From Sphingobacteriaceae bacterium (GTDB taxonomy: Bacteria > Bacteroidota > Bacteroidia > Sphingobacteriales > Sphingobacteriaceae), in NCBI GenBank assembly GCA_024645045.1, contig JAHEGO010000008.1, forward strand, positions 1-42,208: 42,208 nucleotides of DNA, written 5' to 3'. This document shows positions 33,161 to 41,500 of this stretch, piece after piece (within the stretch, counting starts at the first letter, position 1; every line of letters starts with the position of its first letter). Below the pieces are notes generated by a model, which saw only the letters and a list, made by a program, of their open reading frames with translations, did not search any database and had not been told where the DNA came from. The position numbers and the translations under genes were made by a program.

Positions 33161-34729
33161 TTATTTTTTAGCTACGAAACGGAAATAAACAATGTGAATG
33201 AAATAGAATAAAAATACAGCAATCATCCAGCGTGCAAGAAAGTCGCCGTGGTCTGTATAATAAGTAATGTTTTCGTTTAAATTTACAGAACCTGATAGGC
33301 TTTGTGCTTCCCACCAATTACTTGCTTGCACAACATCTCCACGTTGGTCTATAAAACTCGAAATGCCTGTGTTCGCAGATCTTGCAATACTTCTTCTGTT
33401 TTCAATGGCTCTTAATTTTGCATATAAAGCATGTTGCTTATAGCCCGCAGTATTTCCCCACCAACCATCGTTGGTTATGATTGCAATGAATTGTGCGCCT
33501 TGCTTGATAAAGTTTGCGCAATGCTCGCCATATACACTTTCGTAACATATCACAGTTGCTGCGCCAATACCTGAGCTATTATACAAAACACTAGGCGTTA
33601 CCTGTGTGCCTAAACTTCCAAATGTACCTCCGAGTTTAAGTGCAAAAGGTTCTAAAAATTTTAAAAGTTTAGGGTATGGCATTTGCTCTACACCGGCAAC
33701 CAATTTTGACTTATGGTATTTTTGAATGGCAGAACCATTTTCAATTAGTAGTCCAGTATTGAAGACATCGTAACAACATTGTCCATTGCTAAATACTCTG
33801 GCTGTAGGTGTTTGCGCCGATGCGTATTGCAAATAAGTATTAGCACCGGTAATTAAAGATGCGTTTTTATAGGGTGTTAAAAAATTACGAATTTGAATAA
33901 TGCTTTGGTCGCTTTCTAACTGATCTTCTGAAATAGTAAGTGATAAAGCTGTTTCTGGCCAAATAAAAAACTCTGTATTTTTTTGAGCATCCTTTGCTGA
34001 AAGGTCGAGGAGTTTTTGCATTTGTGCTTGCGCATCCATACCCGAAAACTTTTCATTATAGGGATCAATGTTGGGTTGGGCAATTACAATATGACATGGG
34101 TTTATTTTTTCTTCATATTGAAAATAAATAAATTTTGAAATTAGAATGGGAATGATCAATACCAGAAATGCAGGAGCAAATGTTTTTAACTTTGCTTTCA
34201 TTGAAGTATTTTGCACTTGTTGAAGCGCTAAATAAATTAATGCGTTTACAACTAAAACCCAAATAGTGCCACCAAACACTCCGGTGTATTCATACCATTG
34301 AATCCAAGTGGTGCTGGCTGCAAATGCATTGCCTAGGGTAAACCAAGGCCATGATAAATCCCAATGCATGTGAAAATATTCCATGCTTACCCAAGCGCTA
34401 ATAAAAGCAATTAGCGCATTTCTTTGGCTGCTTATATTTTTTACTTTATAATAAAAAAGCAAAGGCAAAGTCATTAGCAAAGCATTCAACAATACTGCAA
34501 TAACCATTCCTGCTGCGGAGGCATTCCAAATCCAATAACTACAAGCCAAGTTAAAAAGTGCAAAAGCTAAAAAACTGTAATAAAAAATTTGCTTGTTACT
34601 TTTCAAATCATAAGAATCGATTAAATAAAAAGCAGGAATAAACGCTACAAATAACAATGCATTGAAACCAATCGGAGGCCAAGCAATTGTCAATAATAAT
34701 GCAATTAATAAACTGTATTTTATTTTCAT
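33161..34729 (-). CDS. lnt: Apolipoprotein N-acyltransferase
   Basis: Lnt adds the third acyl chain to the N-terminal Cys of lipoproteins at the inner membrane. The 522-residue product has six or so N-terminal hydrophobic helices (about 4-200), a periplasmic nitrilase domain (about 212-490) and one C-terminal helix. The catalytic residues are Glu259 in IWPETAL, the Lys in the YHKSKLV segment near 340, and Cys395 in VICYES. The length and order match the family. The many lipoproteins in this window need it. It follows rsmI by one base. Confidence 0.95.
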   Translation of the reverse strand: MKIKYSLLIALLLTIAWPPIGFNALLFVAFIPAFYLIDSYDLKSNKQIFYYSFLAFALFNLACSYWIWNASAAGMVIAVLLNALLMTLPLLFYYKVKNISSQRNALIAFISAWVSMEYFHMHWDLSWPWFTLGNAFAASTTWIQWYEYTGVFGGTIWVLVVNALIYLALQQVQNTSMKAKLKTFAPAFLVLIIPILISKFIYFQYEEKINPCHIVIAQPNIDPYNEKFSGMDAQAQMQKLLDLSAKDAQKNTEFFIWPETALSLTISEDQLESDQSIIQIRNFLTPYKNASLITGANTYLQYASAQTPTARVFSNGQCCYDVFNTGLLIENGSAIQKYHKSKLVAGVEQMPYPKLLKFLEPFALKLGGTFGSLGTQVTPSVLYNSSGIGAATVICYESVYGEHCANFIKQGAQFIAIITNDGWWGNTAGYKQHALYAKLRAIENRRSIARSANTGISSFIDQRGDVVQASNWWEAQSLSGSVNLNENITYYTDHGDFLARWMIAVFLFYFIHIVYFRFVAKK

Positions 34730-34730
34730 T

Positions 34731-35402
34731 TTATTTTCCAGCTATACATATTACAAATTCGCCTTTTGCAATATGAGATTTATAATACTCAATTACCTCC
34801 AAAACAGTACCTCTGGTTGTTTCTTCGTATATTTTAGTTAATTCTCTAGACACACTAATATTTCTGTCTTCTCCGAAGTAAGTTTTAAATTCTTCTAGCG
34901 TTTTCATTAAGCGATGCGGAGATTCGTAAATTATAAAAGTGCTAGTGAGTGTTGCAAGTTCTTTGAATCGAGTTTGTCTGCCTTTCTTTACTGGCAAAAA
35001 TCCTTCAAAATAAAACTTGTCGCAAGGCAATCCAGAATTAACCAATGCAGGGACAAACGCAGTAGCACCTGGCAACGTTTCTACTTTCAAATTTTCTTTG
35101 ATGCATTCGCGCACCAATAAAAAACCTGGATCAGAAATGGCAGGAGTTCCGGCGTCGCTCACCAAAGCAATTTGTTTTCCTTCTTTTAAGAATTTAATAA
35201 TTTCAGCAAGGGCATGGTGTTCGTTGTGTTGATGGTGCGCAAATAATTTTTTGTCAATATTTAAATGCCTCATTAGTTGACCCGCTGTTCGGGTATCTTC
35301 CGCTAAAATATAGTCTGATTCGGTCAATACCCGAATCGCTCTTAATGTAATATCTTCTAGGTTGCCAATGGGTGTTGGCACTAAAGTTAACTTTCCTTCC
35401 AT
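34731..35402 (-). CDS. rsmI: 16S rRNA (cytidine1402-2'-O)-methyltransferase
   Basis: RsmI methylates the ribose of C1402 in 16S rRNA, tuning decoding. The product has 223 residues from the ATG at 35402 (MEGKLTLVPTPIGNLEDITL). Family motifs are PTPIGNLEDIT at the start, AEDTRTAGQLMRH near 36-48, VSDAGTPAISDPGF near 76-89 and YESPHR near 145-150. A TTG 18 bases upstream would add six residues with no family match and was rejected. It is about 35 residues shorter than E. coli RsmI, mostly at the C terminus, which is common. It is divergent from serS, 49 bases away. Confidence 0.95.
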   Translation of the reverse strand: MEGKLTLVPTPIGNLEDITLRAIRVLTESDYILAEDTRTAGQLMRHLNIDKKLFAHHQHNEHHALAEIIKFLKEGKQIALVSDAGTPAISDPGFLLVRECIKENLKVETLPGATAFVPALVNSGLPCDKFYFEGFLPVKKGRQTRFKELATLTSTFIIYESPHRLMKTLEEFKTYFGEDRNISVSRELTKIYEETTRGTVLEVIEYYKSHIAKGEFVICIAGK

Positions 35403-35404
35403 GC

Positions 35405-35434
35405 TTGTTGCTTGTTTCAATATTTCTATCTTTG
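35405..35434 (+). promoter_or_regulatory. Promoter of serS (TTG-N19-TATCTTTG)
   Basis: TTG at 35405-35407 is followed after 19 bases by TATCTTTG at 35427-35434, an exact match to the Bacteroidota consensus in both boxes and spacing. The serS ATG at 35452 lies 17 bases beyond. A reversed box, TATCTTTT on the minus strand (35445-35438), overlaps it and could serve rsmI. Confidence 0.8.
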
Positions 35435-35451
35435 TAAAAAAGATAAATATT

Positions 35452-36720
35452 ATGTTGCAAGTTAATTATATCCGCGAAAATAGGGAAGAAGTAATTGCAG
35501 GTTTAACCAAGAAAAATTTCAAGCAATTAGCCTTAGTTGATCAAATTATTCAATTAGATGAACAAAGAAGAACTTTGCAAGGAAGTTCCGACTCCCTTGC
35601 CGCAGAAGCAAATAGCATTGCAAAGCAAATAGGAGAGCTGATGAAATCTGGTCAAAAGGATGCTGCAGAAGCAATGAAGCAACGTTCTGTCGAAATCAAA
35701 GAGCTTTCAAAATCGCAATTAGAAGCATTGGGTGTCTTGGAAACCAATATTTATGAAGCATTGGTTCAATTGCCAAATTTACCTCATACCTCTGTTCCTG
35801 CTGGCACTACACCTGAAGAAAACGAAGTAGTTTATTCTTGGGGGGATATTCCAGTTTTAGCAGATAATGCAAAACCGCATTGGGAATTAGCTGCAGATCA
35901 CGATATCATCGATTTTGAATTAGGTGTTAAAATAACAGGTGCTGGTTTTCCTGTTTATAAAGGAAAAGGCGCAAGGTTACAAAGGGCTTTAATTAATTTC
36001 TTTTTAGACGAAGCGGCTGCTGCTGGTTACAAAGAAATGCAACCGCCAATTGTAGTCAATGCTGCATCTGGTTTTGCGACTGGTCAATTGCCAGATAAAG
36101 AAGGTCAAATGTATTATGTTGGTGTAGACGATTTATATTTAATCCCTACTGCAGAAGTACCTTTGACTAATTTATACCGCGATGTAATTTTAAAAGAAGA
36201 AGAATTACCAATTAAAAATACTGCATATACGCCATGTTTCAGAAGAGAAGCAGGATCTTATGGTGCGCACGTAAGAGGTTTAAATCGTTTGCATCAGTTT
36301 GATAAAATTGAAATTGTTCAAATAGCAAACCCAGAAGATTCTTACCGCATCTTAGAAGAAATGGTAAAACATGTGCAAGGAATTTTAGAAAAATTAGAAT
36401 TGCCTTATCGAATTTTAAGATTATGTGGTGGCGATATGAGTTTTGCTTCTGCCTTAACATATGATTTTGAAACCTATTCTACTGCGCAAGGTAGATGGCT
36501 TGAAGTTAGCTCTACGTCTAACTTTGAGACTTTTCAGTCAAACCGTTTGAAGTGTAGGTTCAAAGGTAAAGATGGCAAAAACCAATTAGTACATACCTTA
36601 AATGGTAGCGCATTAGCTTTGCCTAGAATTGTTGCAACTTTATTGGAAAACAACCAAACAGCCGATGGAATTAAAATGCCAAAAGCCTTGGTACCTTATT
36701 TAGGATTCGATAAGATTTAA
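35452..36720 (+). CDS. serS: Seryl-tRNA synthetase
   Basis: SerRS charges tRNA-Ser. The 422-residue product has the N-terminal antiparallel coiled-coil arm that grips the long variable arm of tRNA-Ser (about 30-100). The class II core follows, with TAEVPLTN near 230, motif 2 PCFRREAGSYGAHVRGL near 260-276, and motif 3 LNGSALALPRIVATLLEN near 382-399. I chose ATG at 35452 (MLQVNYIREN): the frame is open 30 codons further upstream, but that part covers the promoter and the rsmI start. The length is normal for the family. Confidence 0.97.
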   Translation: MLQVNYIRENREEVIAGLTKKNFKQLALVDQIIQLDEQRRTLQGSSDSLAAEANSIAKQIGELMKSGQKDAAEAMKQRSVEIKELSKSQLEALGVLETNIYEALVQLPNLPHTSVPAGTTPEENEVVYSWGDIPVLADNAKPHWELAADHDIIDFELGVKITGAGFPVYKGKGARLQRALINFFLDEAAAAGYKEMQPPIVVNAASGFATGQLPDKEGQMYYVGVDDLYLIPTAEVPLTNLYRDVILKEEELPIKNTAYTPCFRREAGSYGAHVRGLNRLHQFDKIEIVQIANPEDSYRILEEMVKHVQGILEKLELPYRILRLCGGDMSFASALTYDFETYSTAQGRWLEVSSTSNFETFQSNRLKCRFKGKDGKNQLVHTLNGSALALPRIVATLLENNQTADGIKMPKALVPYLGFDKI

Positions 36721-36742
36721 AGATTTAGTTGATTAAATCTTT
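36719..36742 (+). terminator. Terminator between serS and lspA
   Basis: AAAGATTTA at 36719-36727 pairs with TAAATCTTT at 36734-36742 around GTTGAT, followed by further T residues. It begins within the serS stop codon and contains the last codons of lspA on the other strand, so it could also end the leftward lspA transcript. Confidence 0.65.
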
Positions 36743-37303
36743 TTCTTTTAAGAAAGTAGTTTGGAAAATTAATATGCAAATTACGCCCACACTGATTGCA
36801 GCATCTGCAAAGTTAAATACAGGGCGGAAGAAAATAAATTCTTCGTTTGCAAATAGTGGAAACCAATTTGGGTAATGTCCTCTAATGATTGGAAAGTAAA
36901 ACATATCTACTACTCTTCCATGTAGCCAGTTTTCGTAGCCAAATATTTTACCATAAAAAACAGAATCAATAATGTTCCCTAAGGCGCCGGCTAAGACCAA
37001 GGATACGCAGGTAATTAAGCCAAAGTGATATTTGTGTTTGATGATGTAATGTAAAATATAACCAATCCCAAATACCGCAATTACCCTAAATAAACTAAGG
37101 GCTAACTTACCATAGCTACCGCCTAATTCAACGCCAAAAGCCATTCCATTGTTTTCCGTGAAATGAATAATAAACCAATTACCTAAAACTGGAATTTCTT
37201 CACCAATAAATAAATTGGTTTTAATCCAATACTTGATGAACTGGTCTATGAATAGCACCGAAAAAATAATCAGGATAGATTTATAGTAATTATTGAATTT
37301 CAT
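36725..37303 (-). CDS. lspA: Lipoprotein signal peptidase (signal peptidase II)
   Basis: LspA removes the signal peptide from diacylated prolipoproteins at the inner membrane. The 192-residue product has four membrane helices (about 8-26, 66-89, 96-114 and 164-184). The conserved DQFIKYWI segment is at 20-27, FTENNGMAFG at 48-57, catalytic Asp113 in LGNIIDSV, and Asp167 in NFADAAIS. A periplasmic loop between helices three and four is somewhat long (about 118-160), as in many Bacteroidota. The start lies only 12 bases from a strong hairpin that follows dksA. Confidence 0.96.
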   Translation of the reverse strand: MKFNNYYKSILIIFSVLFIDQFIKYWIKTNLFIGEEIPVLGNWFIIHFTENNGMAFGVELGGSYGKLALSLFRVIAVFGIGYILHYIIKHKYHFGLITCVSLVLAGALGNIIDSVFYGKIFGYENWLHGRVVDMFYFPIIRGHYPNWFPLFANEEFIFFRPVFNFADAAISVGVICILIFQTTFLKEKDLIN

Positions 37304-37315
37304 TGAGGTAATTTA

Positions 37316-37348
37316 AAAAATGCCTGTCTGAAATAGACAGGCATTTTT
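37316..37348 (-). terminator. Strong hairpin between the DksA-like gene and lspA
   Basis: AAAAATGCCTGTCT (37316-37329) pairs perfectly with AGACAGGCATTTTT (37335-37348) around GAAAT. On the minus strand it follows the dksA stop by 19 bases and ends in a T run, as a terminator does. It finishes only 12 bases before the lspA ATG, leaving no room for a separate promoter. Confidence 0.85.
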
Positions 37349-37367
37349 ATTAAATAGGATTATTGAA

Positions 37368-38534
37368 TTAGTTTTGTTTCAATTTAGCTTCCATACTTAA
37401 AGTTGTATGAGGAACTGCTCTTAATCTTTCTTTAGGAATGATTTTTCCAGTCTCTCTACAGATACCATAAGTTTTGTTTTTGATACGAATCAAAGCCGCT
37501 TCTAATTGATCAATGAATTTTCTTTGACGAACCGCTAATTGATTTACGTGTTCTTTTTCTAATGTTGCAGAACCATCTTCTAATACTTTAAAAGTACCAG
37601 CAGTATCGTCTGTGCCATTGTTATTAGGGTTACTCAACGTTTCTGTTAACAATTGTAATTCTTCTCTAGCAGAAGCTAATTTTTTAGTGATGATCTCTTT
37701 GAATTCGATTAACTCAGAATCTGAATAACGACTTTTTTCATTTGGATCTTGCACGCGAGGAATCACAATATTTACCGGTTCAGGTTTTTTAATTTCTACT
37801 GGTTTTTTAACCTCTACTGGTTTTTTTACAATAGGTTTTTCCACTACCGGTTTTACCGCTTTTACTGGTTCAGCAACTTTTTTAACAGCAGGTTTACCCA
37901 CTACTTTTTTAACAACTGGTTCAGCAACTTTTTTAATCGCTGGTTTACCAATTACTTTTTTAGGTGCGGGAGTTGCTACTACTACTTTTTTAATCGCTGG
38001 TTTACCCACCACTTTTTTAGGAGCAACTTTTGCTACTACTTTTTTCGCTGGTGCTTTTGCTACTGTTTTTTTAGGAGCAACTTTCGCTACTACTTTTTTC
38101 GCTGGTGCTTTTGCTACTGCTTTTTTAGGAGCAACTTTTGCTACTACTTTTTTAGCCGGTGCTTTTGCTACTGCTTTTTTAGGAGCAACTTTCGCTACAA
38201 CTTTTTTAGCTGGTGCTTTTGCTACTGCTTTTTTAGGAGCAACTTTCGCTACAACTTTTTTAGCTGGTGCTTTTGCTACCGCTTTTTTAGGAGCAACTTT
38301 TGCTACTACCTTTTTCGCTGGTGCTTTTGCAACTGCTTTTTTAGGAGCAACTTTCGCTACTACTTTTTTTGCAGGCGCTTTTGCCACTGCTTTTTTAGGA
38401 GCTGCCTTCGCAACTACCTTTTTTGCAATCGTTTTCTTTGCTGGAGCCTTCGCAACTGCTTTTTTCGCTGCCGGTTTAGCTTTTGCAACCGGTTTAGCTA
38501 TCTTTTTCGATGCTGATGTAGACTTCTTTTTCAT
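37368..38534 (-). CDS. DksA/TraR-like protein with an H1-like Lys/Ala/Pro repeat arm
   Basis: The 388-residue product has two parts. Residues 1-260 are low-complexity and strongly basic, made of Lys, Ala, Pro and Val. They include seven copies of an 18-residue unit (AKAPAKKVVAKVAPKKAV, residues 51-176) and then looser VGKPAIKKV-type repeats. Residues 265-388 form a DksA/TraR domain: a coiled-coil hairpin with an acidic tip (NGTDDTAGTF) and the C-terminal segment YGICRETGKIIPKERLRAVP. Only one Cys (359) of the usual four remains, so a zinc site is unlikely. DksA binds in the RNA polymerase secondary channel; the arm recalls histone H1 tails. The ATG at 38534 lies within ileS (41-base overlap). 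A shorter start that skips the arm is not obvious. Confidence 0.88.
   Translation of the reverse strand: MKKKSTSASKKIAKPVAKAKPAAKKAVAKAPAKKTIAKKVVAKAAPKKAVAKAPAKKVVAKVAPKKAVAKAPAKKVVAKVAPKKAVAKAPAKKVVAKVAPKKAVAKAPAKKVVAKVAPKKAVAKAPAKKVVAKVAPKKAVAKAPAKKVVAKVAPKKTVAKAPAKKVVAKVAPKKVVGKPAIKKVVVATPAPKKVIGKPAIKKVAEPVVKKVVGKPAVKKVAEPVKAVKPVVEKPIVKKPVEVKKPVEIKKPEPVNIVIPRVQDPNEKSRYSDSELIEFKEIITKKLASAREELQLLTETLSNPNNNGTDDTAGTFKVLEDGSATLEKEHVNQLAVRQRKFIDQLEAALIRIKNKTYGICRETGKIIPKERLRAVPHTTLSMEAKLKQN
38007..38384 (-). repeat. Seven tandem 54-base repeats in the DksA-like gene
   Basis: The array encodes seven 18-residue units of type AKAPAKKVVAKVAPKKAV, with only the penultimate residue varying (Ala five times, then Thr and Val). 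At the DNA level the copies differ by synonymous changes (for example GGTGCTTTTGC against GGCGCTTTTGC, and TTCGCT against TTAGCT), so the protein sequence rather than the DNA appears to be kept. Confidence 0.93.
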
Positions 38535-41500
38535 TTATTTCTACTCTTTCTTTGTTTAATAAATCTCCAGCAACAAATGATAATTGGGTTGCTAGAATTT
38601 CGGCGCAAATATAATTTAAATTCTTATTTATAGCCTCTTTAATATAGTCATTGTCTAAAATCTTAACCTGAATTTTGTCAGTAACCTCGAATCCTTTATC
38701 CTTTCGCAGATTTTGGATGCGATTTATTATTTCACGGGCAAGTCCTTCTAGCCTTAATTCTTCTGAAATACTCACATCTAGTGCCACTGTTAAATTACCC
38801 ATTACATTCACTAACCAGCCTGGAATATCTTCCGCAACAATTTCCACATCCGCTATATCGATCACGAAATTGTTGTTTTCAAGTGTGTATTGGCCATTTT
38901 TTTCAAATTCAAGAATTTGATTTTGATCTAATGCCGTTAATGCAGCTGCCACCTCTTTCATGTCTTTACCAACTTTCGCTCCTAAAGCCTTAAAGTTAGG
39001 TTTGATCTTTTTATGGATAAAACCATGCGAATCTGTAAGGTATTCAATGTTTTTAATATTGGTTTCTGATAAAATCAGGTGTTTAATGGCTTCTACCTTC
39101 ACTTCAAACTCTTTTCCTAAAGATGGAATAAGAATTCTAGATAAAGGTTGACGCACATTGATACTCACTTTTTTCCTCAATGATAATACCATTGAAGAAA
39201 TGTTTTGAGCCAATAACATGCTTTCATTTAATCCCTCATTAATAAGCGCAGTATTAGCACCTGTCAAATAACTTAAGTGAATAGATTGCGCTTCAAATTT
39301 AGAATCCTTGCTTAACCCCTTTTCACGTAAAGTATCAGTTAAGTTTTTGTATAACCATTCCGCAAAGAAAGGAGCAACAGGGCTCATCAATTGGCTAATG
39401 GTAGTTAAGCATTCAAATAAAGTTTCGTATGCTGCTTTTTTATCTGCTGTTAATTCACCTTTCCAAAATCTTCTTCTCGATAAACGCACATACCAATTAG
39501 ATAAATGTTCGTCTACAAAATATTGAATGGCTCTTGCAGCGCGGTGTGGTTCGTAGTTTTCATAACTTTCTTCCACTTCCAAAATTAATTTTTGAAGCGC
39601 TGAAATAATCCATTGGTCAAGTTCTGCACGCGCTTGAACAGGTGTAATGTCATTTTCATTGATTTCAAATCCATCAATGTTTGCATATAGTGCAAAGAAA
39701 GTATAGGTATTGTAAAGCGTGCCAAAGAATTTTCTTTGAACTTCTACTAAGCCATCCATGTCAAACTTTAAATTATCCCATGGAGCGGCATTGCTAATCA
39801 TGTACCAACGGGTTGCGTCGGCGCCATATTTATCAATGGTTTCGAAAGGATCAATTCCGTTGCCTAAACGCTTAGACATTTTATTTCCATTCTTATCTAA
39901 AACCAATCCGTTTGATATTACATTTTTATAAGAAACAGAATCAAACAACATGGTTGATATAGCGTGTAGTGTAAAGAACCAACCCCTAGTTTGGTCAACC
40001 CCTTCAGCAATAAAATCTGCAGGGTATGCACTATTCCATTCGCTATTGAAAGGATGTTTATCGCCAGCAGCTAATTTGCTTTGGTCTAAACCCCATTGTG
40101 CATATGGCATTGCGCCCGAGTCAAACCAAACATCAATTAAGTCTGGTTCTCTAAACATTTTTTCACCTGTAGTTGAAACTAAAATTACATCATCAACATA
40201 AGGGCGATGTAAATCTTTTAATTCAAAACCTGCAGGCATAAAACCAGCTGCTATTGATTTTGCAATGGCTGCATTCATGCTCACCATGGAATCGATGCAA
40301 ATTTCTTCTTTGCCATCTGCTGTTCTCCAAATAGGAAGTGGTGTACCCCAATAACGTGAACGAGATAAATTCCAATCCACTAAATTTTCCAACCAGTTAC
40401 CAAACCTTCCCGTTCCGGTTGATTCGGGTTTCCAATTAATGGTTTTATTTAATTCAACCATGCGCTCTTTGAAAGCAGTTGATTTAATAAACCATGAATC
40501 TAATGGATAGTATAAAATAGGTTTGTCGGTTCTCCAGCAATGCGGATAACTGTGTTCGTATTTTTCAACTTTGAACGCTTTGTTTTCCGTTTTTAATTTA
40601 ATGGCAATTCTTTCATCAACAGATAAATATTTATCTCTGTTTTGTTTTGCTCTTTCAATTTCTTTTTCTTCTGCTGATAAATAATCTTCTTTGACAAACT
40701 CATTTGCAAAGTCGGTAACTTCAGCAACAAAACGTCCACGCTTGTCAACCAATGTTAATGAGCCAATGCCGTTTTGTTTGGCAACCCTAAAGTCATCCGC
40801 ACCAAAACTTGGTGCAATGTGAACAATACCAGTACCATCTTCCGTTGTAACAAAATCACCAATGATAACCTTAAAAGCATCACCATCGGTAGGCTGAACA
40901 TAAGGTAATAGTTGTTCGTATCGAATGTTTGCTAAATCGCTGCCACTAAACTCTGCAATAATTTCAAAAGGAATAATTTTATCTCCAGGTTGATATTCAG
41001 CAAAACTTACTGCAGCATTTTTTTCAGTAAAATATTTACCAGCTAAATCTTTTGCAACAATTACTTGAACAGGTTCAAATGTATAAGGGTTAAAAGTTTT
41101 AATTAATTGATAAGAAATATTTTTTCCAACTGCTAATGCAGTATTCGAAGGAAGTGTCCATGGAGTTGTGGTCCATGCTAAAAAATAAACAGTTCCGTAT
41201 TTACTTAACACAGAGCCTTCAGTAATTGCTTTAAATTGTGCAACAGCCGAAGTATCTTTAACATTCTTGTATGTACCAGGTTGATTCAATTCATGCGAAC
41301 TCAAGCCAGTTCCTGCAGCAGGAGAGAAAGGTTGAATGGTATATCCTTTATATAATAAATTTTTATCATGTAATTGTTTTAACAACCACCATAACGTTTC
41401 AATGTATTCATTTTTATAAGTAATGTATGGATGTTCAAGGTCTACCCAATAACCCATTTTTTGCGTAAGGTCATTCCATACATCGGTATAACGCATTACT

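Noticed and set aside
35362-35451. Upstream start extending serS by 30 codons
   Set aside because: The extra part covers the promoter and the start of rsmI and has no SerRS character; MLQVNYIREN at 35452 is the usual start.
38007-38384. Regularly spaced repeats that might suggest a CRISPR array
   Set aside because: The 54-base units are contiguous, without unique spacers, and encode a continuous protein repeat in frame.
37749-38516. Long open frame on the plus strand, rich in Phe, Tyr, Cys and Arg
   Set aside because: It is the complement of the Lys/Ala/Pro repeat arm of the DksA-like gene; the odd composition follows directly from AAA/GCA/CCA-type codons and no start context or family match is seen.
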